Below are positions 10,770 to 21,304 of a stretch of 64,000 nt of DNA, piece by piece (position 1 is the stretch's first letter; each line of letters opens with the position of its first letter). Under the pieces are notes generated by a model. It saw only the letters and a program-made list of their open reading frames with translations, had not been told where the DNA came from and ran no database searches. The position numbers and the translations under genes were made by a program. Where the stretch lies: assembly GCA_011109175.1 (NCBI GenBank), contig RDEW01000005.1:541523-605522 (forward strand), given 5' to 3'. The DNA comes from Dicyema japonicum (lineage: Eukaryota; Dicyemida; Rhombozoa; Dicyemidae).

Positions 10770-12340
10770 GTATAATAGGAAGGGATCAGCTCCAAAAAAT
10801 TTAGGGTGTAGATCCGTGGAGTTTGATCCCTGATGACAAAAAGAAGGTGTCTGCCGATATATTTAAACACTCCGACGAGGAACTACCTATTGCTGATAGC
10901 ACTGTCAGCATCTTTGAAGTGATGACAGCTATCAGGGAATGCAAGGTCAATGCTCCAGGATATGACCACATATCAATGAACCTTATCAAAGAGGGTCCGG
11001 ATATTTTGTTTGACTATCTGCGATGTCTTTATGATGGGTGTTTACGACTTGGCCACTTGACTTTAATATGGAAGAAAGCTGTTGTGAGGATGATTCCAAA
11101 ACCAGGGAAGCCAAAGAGAGATCCGGCAAGCTACAGACCAATTAGCTTAATATGTTCTTTCGCGAAAGTGATTGAACGTATCATTTTCAAAAGGCTAAGC
11201 AGACATATAGAAGAAAACGACTTTCTGATTTCGGAGCAGTGGGGTTTTTGTCCCGGAAGTGGCTGTGCAGACTGTTTCTTTCTACTGAATTCTGAAATCA
11301 TAAAAGCAAAGGATTCCAAGAGACAAATAAACTTATTATGTCTCTAAAAGCATTCGACAGTGTATGAAGCGTTGTTAAAGCAGCTTGTATCAGCATGTGT
11401 TCCGAGATACCTATTTGTTTGGCTAAGAAATTATCTTCAGGAAAGACAATCTTTTGTGAAGGTGTGTGGATATATATCTGATGCAATATCATTCAAAAGA
11501 GGAGTACCTCAAGGTTCAGTATTGAGCCCTATTTTGTTTAATATATTTATGGAGAGTTTTCCACGTTCGAGGAATATTAATACTAGTCTTCTTATGCGGA
11601 TGACGAAATCGTGGTGAACACATCTCTAAAATCTTCTATATCTGAAGGAAGAATCCGGGAGTATGTTGACCAGATTGAGCATTGGTGCAATTTGAGAGAG
11701 CTAAATCTCTCTGCTGAAAAATCTTGCGCACTCTGAATAAGCAATGTGAAAAAGAATCTGAAACAAGAATACACACTGGGAGTAAACAATGCACTCAGTC
11801 TGCGCTACATGGGGGTCGACTAAGGACACGCAGGAGATTACATGGACGAATTAAAGGGGAGAAAAAAGAGAACTTTTCAGTCGCTCCTATGTACATGGAA
11901 GTTACACGTTAGCCGCGACACTTACCTGTTTATCTTCAAAGGAGTTATTTTTCCTAGTCTACTTTATGGGTGCGTGGGGTGGTTCTTCTTTCCGAAGAGG
12001 GAAAAGATCTTATCTCTCCTAGAGAAGACTAGAAGAGCTGCAATTAAGCTCTCCTTAAACAAGAAACTGTGAACGAGGACGAAAACAAGCTCTTAAAGCC
12101 GATTAGCAGGATTGTGGAAGATCGGATCAATGGTTTCAGGAGGAGATCAAAGGTCCAGGACACATATATAAAGGTGGGGGAATAAAGATTAAAAAGCTGG
12201 GAGAAACGTTCCGAAAAAGATTAATAATAAAAAAAAGAGGAAGGGTCCAGGTGTGGAGTCCAAGCCTTATGGTAGGACTCAGATGTAATACCCTCCAGAA
12301 ATCTCCTTAACTCTTTTGTCAATAAATCCTTGTTGTTGTT
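10770..12340 (+). pseudogene. LINE family D, copy 1 (reverse transcriptase)
   Basis: The frame 10823-11347 encodes RT fingers and palm: AVVRMIPKPGKPKRDPASYR, PISLICSFAKVIERI, LSRHIEENDFLISEQWGFCP. After a shift at about 11347 come VPQGSVLSPILFNIFM (11509-11556) and, in another frame, YADDEIV (YADD codons 11593-11604). A third frame continues the thumb with LFIFKGVIFPSLLYG (about 11930-12000). No endonuclease is attached and the copy starts inside the RT, so it is 5' truncated. The 3' end at about 12240-12345 has a TTG repeat. Three or more frame breaks make it inactive. Confidence 0.85.
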
Positions 12341-12359
12341 GGAACGATTGAAAAAAACG

Positions 12360-13330
12360 TGGTTGTTGTGTTGGTGGCACCTACTATTCTGAAGAAGAAA
12401 TACCTCTAGTTTTTAAGACACAGCTTAAAAAGATATTTGATGTGGACGATGATGTCATTTCGGAGAAGACTTGTTACGAACTATTGTCAGAGAAAACAGC
12501 ATTTATAGAGATCTCTCTAGAAGAGCAGAAGATAACAATGAGAGCTGTCAAGAATCAAAGCTAGGATGTTCAAAGAAGCCCCAGAAATTTTATTCAAAGT
12601 TCTCAAAGATATGTTCAACGCATGCATAAAAATTGGTCATGTTCCACTGGAATGGAAGAAAACCATTGTACGGATGGTAGCGAAGACAGGAAGACCGAAA
12701 AATGATCCTGATAGCAACCGTCCGATTCGGTCAATCTCAAAAATCATGAAAAAATTGTCTTCCGGAGGCTTACAAATCAGCTGGAAAAAGAAGATTACTT
12801 CAGAAATGATTAATTTGGTTTTCGCCCAGGACGGTCATGCGATGATTGCTTATTTCATCTCAACTCGAGTTATGCAAAGCCAGAGAATCCAGATGTCTCC
12901 TGAATGTCATGTCTCGACATATCAAAAGCAGTGTTAACCACAGATCCATAATCGATCAGTTATCTCGGACGGAGAGTCCAAAGGAACTAGTGAATTGGGT
13001 GAAAGTATACCTAAAAGGAAGAAAATCCCATGTTAGATGCGAACGCTATTTTTCGAATATGATATTATGATATTATCAGGATTGCCCTACACAAAAGGCT
13101 CGACGAGAAGCTAGATGAAGATGAAAATTTGCTAGTAATGTCGATAAGAGATGCAGTAGAAAAAGGATGGAAAATTACCTGAAAAGAGATGCCATCATTG
13201 ATTCGTATGTTGCAGCACAGAATAAACGATAAGAGGGGTCTGAGAGCGCAGAGAAGAGTCCAAGCGTTTGCAGGACTTGCGGCATGAGGTCAACTAACTC
13301 CCTGTTTAATTATTCCTTCCTAATAAAGTT
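12360..13330 (+). pseudogene. LINE family D, copy 2
   Basis: Homologous to the preceding copy: the 12566-12937 frame contains IKIGHVPLEWKKTIVRMVAK and PDSNRPIRSISKIMKKL, parallel to the first copy but more decayed. It then jumps to a frame with YLKGRKSHVRCERYFSN (about 13010-13065). The palm is deleted, since no YADD is visible and 13075-13270 resembles the C-terminal and 3' part seen at 48840-49170. Two D copies in tandem, same orientation, suggest repeated insertion at or near one site. Confidence 0.75.
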
Positions 13331-13479
13331 GTTAAAGTTAAAAGGGAAGATTGCCATTTTGTTTGATTGGTTTTTTAAATCAATACATTGAATATCGATT
13401 TTTGAACGGCTCGTATTCAACCGTATCTCATTCTGAACCGGTCACAATAAATTAAATTTAATAAATTTTATACGAATAT

Positions 13480-13765
13480 TTTTAAATCGGTTCAGACACC
13501 TGGAGCAGCTGCTTCGACTGCGGAGAACCTAAAAATCAAGAAATATTCTTGCCTCGGGGATCGCTACCGATTTACTCCTGTTGCGACCGAATCATCGGGA
13601 GCCGTTGGTCCAATGACGGCTGAGTTCTTGCGAGAACTCGGAGGATTGCTTGCCAGAAAAAAAAGGGATCAACGAGAAGGGTTATGGCTAAGACAAAAGA
13701 TTGGAACAACCATACTCAGAGGTAACTCGTTCGCAATCCACGCAGCAGGCTTCCTCAACTGACAA
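13480..13765 (+). pseudogene. Family E element, C-terminal domain, copy
   Basis: A single open frame reads ENLKIKKYSCLGDRYRF, TPVATESSGAVGPMTAEFL, RELGGLLARKKRDQREG, LWLRQKIGTTILRGNSFAI and ends AAGFLN-stop. It is the best-preserved C-terminus of family E here. It also serves as the uninterrupted reference for the insertion at 61403-61473. Confidence 0.7.
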
Positions 13766-13874
13766 TTGTTTAATTGTTAAAAAAATTATTCTTTAAAAAA
13801 AATTAATAAAGTTAATGATACACGTTCAAAAAAAATTTATTAATGGAAATAATTTTTTTAAACAATAACAATTT

Positions 13875-14165
13875 ATTGAAGAATGAAACCAAATAGTTAA
13901 AGGCTACTGGCTGCTCTCAGCATTGAGAGCGCATTTCCCTTACGATCTGTAAGGGGATGCGCTCAATGAGCAGCCCTTCTCTCTGACATCACTCCTCCTT
14001 TAGCGACAACGATCCAATTTTGTTGAGCAGGGCTAACGACCTGCTTCCTATGACTCCCGAAGTTTCGACTGCGACTGGTTCAAATGTGTACTGCTCGCCG
14101 AGGCATGTGTACTTATTTGCTTTAAGTATTTCTGCTTTCTCTGCAGCTGAGCCTGGATGGAAATA
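13875..14165 (-). pseudogene. Family E element, C-terminal domain, copy
   Basis: On the minus strand: LGEQYTFEPVAVETSGVIG, SRSLALLNKIGSLSLKEE, a stop, then QREGLLIERIPLQIVRGNA (with a small shift at the end). It lies head-to-head or tail-to-tail with the plus-strand copy at 13480-13765, about 110 bp away. Confidence 0.65.
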
Positions 14166-14184
14166 ATTAAGATAATCAATTAAC

Positions 14185-14495
14185 TCAATAATGGCCGCGT
14201 GGTGCCTCGTGGCAATTGGTTGAAGTTTCTGTTTGTTCGTCTGTTCCTTCTCTCTCTTCCTATTAGAGTGGCGTCATGTGATCCACCAGTCTAGGTGGCG
14301 CCCAGTGCCAGGCCGGCACAAAAAGGATCATTTGCTCTTCCACACTCCACTGGAGGGGGTTCCACAACTGCAAGTATTGACGTCTTTTACCCATTATGTT
14401 GATTCCGTATGGACTCTGTTTCAGTGGAAACTGGATAAACTTAATTAGTTGTTTCCTTTAACTGTCTCGGTGTATCCGGGGTTAATAAATAATAT
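14185..14495 (+). mobile_element. SINE-A, most complete copy
   Basis: About 300 bp with no long ORF of its own. It starts near GGCCGCGTGGTG and GGTTGAAGTTTC, a weak A-box/B-box-like pair. It then holds the TGGCGTCATGTGATCCACC and GTGGCGCCC blocks and ends in TAGTTGTTTCC, CTCGGTGTATCCGGGGTTAA and TAAATAAT. The same 3' end is found alone at 61413-61463, and a very close relative occurs on the minus strand at 50395-50460 at the end of a LINE C-type C-terminus. A shared LINE tail is the hallmark of SINE/LINE partnership. Confidence 0.65.
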
Positions 14496-14639
14496 GTCGC
14501 GAGCGCTGAGCGTGATGACAGGTGCCAACATCTGTCATGTTAATTAAAATTAATAAATACTTAAGTTTTGGAATAATTCGTACATTTTTATATAAAATCA
14601 TTATTTTACTAATAGAGATTAATCTAACTCGTAGCGTGG

Positions 14640-16740
14640 CGTTATGTGGTCCACCAATTCAACTTCAAAAGGTCAACCCAACAGGCCGACACGAGAGGGA
14701 AGCTATTGTTATTGAAATCGGACTCCCTAACGATACTGAACGATCCAGCGAAAAATACAAGGACCCCACTAGAGAGACGGATCGGCTTACCTCACCGGAT
14801 GTAACATTCTGCTCATTGTCGCTTTCATCAAAAATTGATTGGTCAGTCCTCTACGAAACAAGAAGCGACCATAATCCAATTGTGATGAAGGTCATGAGAG
14901 AAGTCAGAGTGAGGAGAACACCTGCTAGTTAAAACTACAAAACTACTAATTGGGAATTGTATCGCGCAATCTCTGATGATAGACTGAAGAATTGTTACTT
15001 TGTCAGCTTCAAATCGCTAGAAAAAGTGATCAAATACTTTACTTGCACAATCCTAGAAGCAAGATCATTGGCAATTCCCAAGCATCGTCTAAACTCCTCT
15101 AATGGTGGAGGGAAGTCGGCATTGATCAAAGAAAGAAATCACCTCAAAAAATCTAATTGGATCACATTAAAAACGAAACTCCGGATCAGAGCTCTAAACA
15201 ACGAAATAAAGGCCAGAGAGTTCAAGGCCCTGAAATTGAAGTGGAATCGGATTCTTACAAAGGTAAATCGCAACCGTAGTACCGGAGAAGTGTGGAAAGC
15301 CATCCGAAATGTTGCAAAGGGAGAAGAAACTTCCCCCGAGGATGACTATACTCAACGAGACGTTAACAATTTGATAAAATTCTACACAAAAATTTCGTAC
15401 AAGAACACAGGAAGTCGGAAGTGCTTCTCTCTTCATGGAGAAAACTGAAGAAGGATTCTAACCCAGTTTACTTCTCGGATGAAGACGTGAAGAATGCGCT
15501 GCGTTTTACAAGAACAACGTACTCTGCCGGTCCCGACAACATTCCAGTAGTGTTATTGAAGAACCTTGGAGATATTGGAGTCGGTTTTCTAACGTCGGTG
15601 TATAACTATTCAATTAATTGTAATGTAATACCGTTGTTATGGAAGCAAGCCAACATCCGACCTATACTGAAACCTGGAAAACCTAAGGAAGGTCCGGCAT
15701 CATTTAGACCTGTGTCATTGTTATGTTCCGTATCGAAAATCCTGGAGAGATTTGTGCTTGGGAAAATCAAGGCTTTCTTACCAGAAAAGAATTTTCAACG
15801 TGGATTCAAGAGCGATTGATCTAAATTAACGTACCTACAGAAATTAACCAACTTCATTAAAGAAAAATTTTCAAACAAACCAAGGCATTTGAAAAAGTCT
15901 TATGTTCCATTGATATTAACAATGCCTTTGATTCTATTTCGAGAAAAATATTATCAAAGAAAATTTTCCAGTCCGAGATCCCGGGGAAGCTTAAACATTG
16001 GATAACAAATTTCTTAAGTGGATGAAGGGGACGTGTATGCCTCGGAGGACTGAAATCAATCTCACGTCTTCTCCCAAACGGTGTCCCCCAAGGATCTCCT
16101 TTATCCTCCGCCTTATTCAATTTATACCTGGCAGACCTCCCGACACCGGAATCCAATAACGATGTTCTACTCACATGTGCGGACGACATTGTTTTGGCCT
16201 CTCATGATCGGGATATCCAAAATGCTACAGAAAGATTACAAATTAACCTGGACCGACTCAACGACTAGGTAATGAAGAACCGACTAACGATAAATTTCAG
16301 AAAGTCGGTCACGTCTATGTTTACTTCGGACAAAAGGCTGGGGAAGATGACTGTCAAGTTAAAATTGGACAACGTTGAAATCCCCTTCACCAAATGTCAG
16401 AAGATCCTGGGCGTGACACTGAATACACACCTATGTTTGTCACCACACGTGGCAAACATTGTCCTGAAGTGCGAGAAGAGGATCAATGTATTAAAATGTT
16501 TATCTGGAATATGGAAGACTGGTACCCACCCGGTCTTGATGAACATTTACAAGCAATACATCGAACCATGCTTCTCGTACGCGTGTGCTTCGTGGGGACC
16601 TTCATTATCATGGACGACACTAAGAAGATTGAGGACGTTCAAAAGAAGGCTTTCAGAATGACGGAGCGGTGGTCTTTTGGCGGAGCGCATCGGGATCAGG
16701 TGATAGTTAGTTTTGGTTTTACCGTGGTCTTGGGTGTAAA
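14640..16740 (+). pseudogene. LINE family C, APE-type, near 2.1 kb
   Basis: Frames in order: the end of an apurinic-type endonuclease (14650-14930: TSPDVTFCS, WSVLYETRSDHNPIV, the S-D-H catalytic end); a basic linker (14957-15448: ALIKERNHLKKSN, NRNRSTGEVWKAIRN); RT fingers (15421-15819: RPILKPGKPKEGPASFRPV, SLLCSVSKILERFV); a shift; the palm with GVPQGSPLSSALFNLYLADL and CADDIVLASHDRDIQ, where YADD has become CADD at about 16174; and the C-terminal frame 16272-16661 (MFTSDKRLGKMTVKLKLDN, YIEPCFSYACASWGPS). Roughly four frame breaks and a missing endonuclease start show a dead, 5'-truncated copy. Confidence 0.85.
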
Positions 16741-16744
16741 ATAA

Positions 16745-17205
16745 ATAATCTTAGGTAATAATTATTATGAGTAAAAGTATTTTATAAAAGATTTACACCA
16801 ATTTTTGCTGGCATACCATAATTTTTGACAATAAAATTAAAAAGCTAACCCACATCAAGTTGTCCTGATGCCTAGTAAAGTTACCATAAAAACTACTGAA
16901 GAGTACAACATTATAAAATGCATGCTGGAAGGACAAGACCTGAATCTATCAGCAACTCGGATGTGTAGAAAAGCTTTTTATAATTTAATTAAAATTTTAG
17001 GAGGAATAAGCAGGAATTTAATATTATCGTCGTATACTCGCATGTTCCGGAATTTGCTCCTTAACAGGTATGGGGTCGTATGTACGCATGTTCCGGAATT
17101 TGCTCCTTAACAGGTATGGGGTCGTATGTACGCACGTTCCGGAATTTGCTTCCATATTCCCCGTATACCTAACATGAAGTGTGGAAAAATATTTATTATA
17201 TGTTA
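16745..17205 (+). other. Unassigned ORF with 46-bp tandem repeat
   Basis: A plus-strand frame from 16868 (KVTIKTTEEYNIIK, MLEGQDLNLSATRMCRKAF) runs into a 46-bp unit (17041-17086 and 17087-17132, then a partial third copy to about 17150). The two full units are identical except at their junctions. The protein is not recognised. The repeat probably arose by local duplication and is not part of a conserved domain. Confidence 0.4.
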
Positions 17206-17436
17206 TTTATAGGCGAGTTGTCTTTGACCGATTCCAAAGAGTATCATGGTATTCCTGGATTTAACACTGTTGTGGAATCAGATGTTCAGGAATATCCAAA
17301 AAGTTTTAATATGGATGAATTGGAAGTTGTAGAAAATCCCGACATTTATAATAAATATCATGTTATGGACGTAATCGCCCAGTGTTGTGCCGTGGATGCA
17401 CACACCTTGCAAGATAGTATCGTTGTTCTGTAACAT
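17206..17436 (+). CDS. Hypothetical protein, possible last exon
   Basis: An open frame of about 75 codons follows an intron-like acceptor (TTATTTATAG at 17204-17213) and ends at TAA 17431-17433. It is acidic and hydrophilic (SLTDSKEYHGIPGFN, NMDELEVVENPDIYNKYHV, MDVIAQCCAVDAHTLQD). I do not recognise a family. Base composition is less A/T-extreme than the flanks. It could be a host exon or part of an unrecognised transposon. The true 5' boundary cannot be set. Confidence 0.35.
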
Positions 17437-17439
17437 TCG

Positions 17440-18720
17440 TATATAAGAACGAGGGTAAAGTTTAATCCTATGAACGTCTTTTGACCAGGTAGAACGCTCA
17501 TAACCGCGGCCTGTCAACTTGACGCCATCGACAGAAATCCACTGCTTTTCCCTGGTGATCTTATTTTAATGATACGGTCGGTCCCCAATGTCGTCGACTG
17601 TGTAACAATCTTTTGTGCGGTGTAACGTTTGACCGTGCCTGGCCTAGAATGACGCGATGGCTCTTTCAGAACATTGGGCTATCGATATTGGGGGATGACT
17701 CCTATTGTGTGTTCAATGCTTCCAACCCATAATGTAGATTTTGACATAACAACCAACCATATTTTTATTTTAATAAATTTTACAAAATAAAGAAGAAAAT
17801 AATAAAATATTAACATTAAGTATGTCGTCATTGGACAAAATCATCTCCTTACATGAGAAGACTTTACGCCTTTTACCGAGTCAAACGGATCCTACACTAC
17901 TCTACCGAAGAGACCTCAATACTAAGCGGATTCTTCCGATTCTACCAAGGACAAGGAAATCCACTATGTTCATCCGTGTCACGATCAGAAAATGGGTGAT
18001 CCTCCCTCAGAAATCCGTCTCCATCGATTTCCTGTATAGGCACGAGCGCAGACACTTCCGTTATATAGTAGGTCCATAGATGAGTACAATATTTAAATAG
18101 AAAGGGTGATAAAGGGAACCAGATCATCTAATTAGTTCAGTCACTGCTTCTCCCTCTCGATGTTTCATTGAGTTGTATGAATAAAACAACTCCCAAATGG
18201 TCAAGTTCATAAGTTACCGGTCCTATATTGATGGAGTAGGTGATATTAATATCTCCAATAATGGAACACGCTGACTGTCCAGGATGCACAGAGATCTTCG
18301 GGATTGATTATTTCCTAAAAATTCATTTCCAAGTTCATGAAAAATTTGAAATTTAAGATTAGTAATAGTCAACTGTCTCGGAAACTTGAATACAAGATCA
18401 TATGTGAGAGCTAATTAATCTGAAGTGTCCTTAATTTTTTAATAGATATTTTAAGTGCCATTAAATGTCCATATCAATTCAAATACGTGACATTTAGTCA
18501 GTAAAATCACGTGCCAATTGTAATGTGAATCTTTTTCTATTAATTCTTTTACGCCTCAGAGAATTTTTGACAGAAAGCCTTAGTAATTTCTCAAGTAGAG
18601 GAAATTGCCTCAGACAAACTTTTATTGATTTGTCTGGGGTAACCAATTAATTATTTAATGAGAAAAATGAATATTGTATAACAAAATAAACTTTTATTGC
18701 TAATAAATATCAATAAATTT
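17440..18720. other. No recognised gene; one short ORF
   Basis: A plus-strand frame of 85 codons (17822-18079) is Arg/Ser/Leu-rich without a recognised motif. The remainder is AT-rich, with no repeat that I could match elsewhere in the window. Confidence 0.4.
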
Positions 18721-18724
18721 ATTT

Positions 18725-19152
18725 TTAAAATAAATGCCCTAATAAATGTTTCTTGATAAAACTATAAGCACAAACGACGAAAGTTGAGGCACTGAATATC
18801 ACGACTACTGCAGAGAGGACCACATTTCTTTTGATTTGGAGGAGCTTTTCTATCTGATATCGATACTGCTATGCCTAATTACAAAAACTGACCTTGTCAC
18901 GTGTTGTGTAGTGGATAATCTTTTTCATTATGACCTTCAATCTCAGAAGGAAGTAGTCTGTGATGGAGAGAGAACGGTCTAATCTTGAGGTTATAAAGAC
19001 ATAATACTCCAACTCGATGACGTCAGCAATTTGACACAAAAGGAGGGAAATTTCCTCAACTCTAAAATAACATTAATTAAGTAAAATCGTTGAAATAACA
19101 AAACAAACTTTAATCGGTCTCTTTCTGATAAATCTGAAGATTTCATCCCCAT
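18725..19152 (-). CDS. Small tail-anchored membrane protein, unknown family (3 exons)
   Basis: Proposed CDS: complement of 18725-18868, 18893-19061 and 19109-19152, 357 bases, 118 residues plus stop. Removing introns of 24 nt (18869-18892) and 47 nt (19062-19108), both GT-AG, joins three frames without a stop. The first ATG follows an in-frame TAG. The product has a charged N-terminal half (SSDLSERDRLKVEEISLLL, ITDYFLLRLKVIMKKI) and one hydrophobic segment near the end (VVLSAVVVIFSASTFVVCAY) followed by a basic tail. That is the layout of a tail-anchored protein. I do not recognise the family. Support is the clean splice solution and the hydrophobic segment, so the model is plausible but unproven. 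Confidence 0.5.
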
Positions 19153-19159
19153 AATATTC

Positions 19160-19540
19160 TATCCGGGCGTAATTTTACTATATATGAATGATTTTGTCGA
19201 GTGTATTGATTTTTTCGTAAAAACTCTGAAATTAAGTGATTTCAATTAGATAATTAGCTCACTTTAAAAAATTAAAATTTTCTACTGAGTGACTCGCCTT
19301 TGAAGTTGTTTGATGAGCAATTAAATAATTATTATAACATGTGTTTGGAAATTATAGCCCATTAAAGTCAAAATTATATGTTTGATCAAAATCATAAAAA
19401 TAAATTAAATTCTGTTTTCAAGTTCTTTATTTAAATTTGACTTTCCCCCTAACTGAGCAGATTTAGAAACCAGCTGCAGTCCGACTCAGAAATGTGGCAA
19501 AATTTTCCCAATTTTGAGGTTTTTTCCAAATATAAGGGTC
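19160..19540. other. AT-rich spacer, possible 5' flank of the minus-strand gene
   Basis: No coding frame or repeat recognised. Confidence 0.4.
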
Positions 19541-20190
19541 TTCTTAAAAGCTAAATAAAAAACTTGAAAAATTTACTTTTATAATAAAATTATAATGTGT
19601 AATAAAATCTAGAATAATTATTAGATTTTTTGATAAATTCATGTGAGTTTGTTTTTTTTGTAGTGAATGCACAATATGACTAAGAACAGAAAATCCTAAC
19701 TCTTTCTCTTGTATTTTTTGCTGCACATGGGGCTATAAAAATTATGGCTCTCGTGAAAGTGCTAATAATAATGCACAATATCTGCTTGTGGTTTTACAAA
19801 CATTTTCACGAGTTTCTTGTTTGATTACATTAAAATGTATTATGAAAGCACGTTCTGTATCCTTAATGTGAACGTCTTCTTCATCACTTCTAAGTTGATC
19901 ATTTAATGTCTCTAAAATTTCATTTTTCAATTATTTTCTGATTAATCAGGCTGTTTTCGTTATCAAATGAACTTCCAAGGAATTTTCAAAGCAAATTGGT
20001 GATTTAATTTTACAAACAATAAGTTTAATGTTGGTCGGGAAACCTTTGAATCTCAGAGAATAAAAAACTTCATAAACTTCCGTATTTAATTGGTGCCAGT
20101 TTACTCAATTTAACGTAGAGAGACTTCAAGTTGGATTTCTTCACTTTCGAGTTGCTTTAGAGATACCATATTTCTCACAAATAAATGCAT
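19540..20190 (-). pseudogene. Decayed unidentified ORF on minus strand
   Basis: Successive minus-strand frames (around 20190-20110, 20070-19940, 19930-19742 and 19726-19544) read as protein-like but are split by stops. Fragments include KYGISKATRK, EVYEVFYSLRFKGFPTN, ETLNDQLRSDEEDVHIKD, RAFIIHFNVIKQETRENV and LGFSVLSHIVHSLQKKQ. The family is not recognised; a transposase or an old host gene are both possible. A 44-bp LINE-tail insertion interrupts it at 19728-19771. Confidence 0.35.
19728..19771 (+). mobile_element. 44-bp insertion consisting only of a LINE/SINE-B 3' end
   Basis: The segment contains TTATGGCTCTCGTGAAAGTG and ends CTAATAATAAT, the same end as LINE B and SINE-B. It is flanked on both sides by TGCACA (19722-19727 and 19772-19777), consistent with a 6-bp target-site duplication. 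Removing it rejoins the minus-strand sequence on either side. Confidence 0.7.
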
Positions 20191-20199
20191 ATAGATCTG

Positions 20200-20470
20200 A
20201 CTGTGTTTCCCTGATTATGAGTTATTAAGAGTCCTGGAGGATCACGAAGGAGATAAGTATCTTGATGTTACCGAAACTATCCCTTGGACTAAGCGACAAA
20301 GGCATTCCTAGAAGGGAATTGTTGTTATGTAAGACTTCTCTAAATTTGTTTATAGCATTAAATGACTATGCTATTCTACAGCATAGGTGTGGAGCCCAAA
20401 GACTATGATTAGATTGATGTTGTGATCCCTGGAGTACTCTGAGAAAACCATATCCAGGCAGCTAATAAGG
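20200..20470 (+). mobile_element. LINE family D, 3' end fragment
   Basis: Contains AGGTGTGGAG-CCAA and a CCCT-AGTACTC stretch resembling the 3' end of the D copy at 12245-12300. A short frame (LLRVLEDHEGDKYLDVTETI) at about 20220-20290 has no recognised motif. The assignment rests on the 3' similarity only. Confidence 0.35.
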
Positions 20471-20474
20471 AGAG

Positions 20475-20935
20475 ACTATATTTACATTGTGAGAATTCCA
20501 CAAATTGAAGTTTTCTATCTCCATTTGGGGGTTTTACTAAAAAAATTCATTATTACAATTAAAATGATAAAATTTCCCCAACATCTAGGTTTTCTCCGCA
20601 GTTTGGGCTTTCCAAAACCAGTTACTCTTTTTAAAGCGCAAAATTATTGCTAAAAAGACTCTTACCACATGGGCACCTATTTCTTATAATTAGAACCTGT
20701 CATTCACGTGGAGTACTTATCTTATAATCTGAACTTGTCTTACCACGTGTAGAGTTGAGTAAACACTTTGTTATCAGCAAAATCTAAAAATATAATGAGA
20801 CTGAAAACATTTACGTTAATCGATAATTAATTTAATGTGTCTAGACATCGATTTTATTATTTTTTAAGAAATACAGTAAAACTAATTTTAGTTATCAATC
20901 AGCGATTCCCTTTGCTCCGAGTAATTAACTTATTA
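20475..20935. other. No gene seen
   Basis: AT-rich. An imperfect local repeat of CTTATAAT and CACGTG motifs lies at 20690-20750. Confidence 0.4.
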
Positions 20936-20937
20936 GT

Positions 20938-21240
20938 TCTTATTATTTATTACCCCCGGTCCTTCAAGTGAAAAAAACCGGTTGCTAACAAAAACATTAC
21001 AGCCAAGAGCAGTGCTCCCAGAGCTTCAACAAGTATATTTGGTTATGTAGAAAACTATAAGGTGGACCTGGACAAAAGAAGATTGACCTTTCTCCTCGTC
21101 GTCAAAAAAGCACGATGAACATAGTGAAGAGTACGATTGTCAAATCCTGTACAGATATATAAATTCAAGTGATGACCACAACGTAAACGCGCCTACTGGA
21201 CACGAACTTTTCTCGATAAGGAAGCTATTAGTTCTTAATC
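20938..21240 (-). repeat. Repeat family F, 3' end, second copy
   Basis: The reverse strand of 20938-21000 repeats the AACCGGTTTTTTTCACTTGA and GGACCGGGGGTAATAAATAA signature of 785-835. The rest is not assignable. Confidence 0.4.
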
Positions 21241-21304
21241 CGTCCACGTTAAAGAACAAGGGGAGAGGATTGATCTAATCTAGTGGTTCTCAACCCATCG
21301 GGTC

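Noticed and set aside
16868-17433. A single host gene joining the frames at 16868 and 17206
   Set aside because: The 46-bp tandem repeat and the absence of any recognised domain give no support for joining them; they are kept as separate low-confidence entries.
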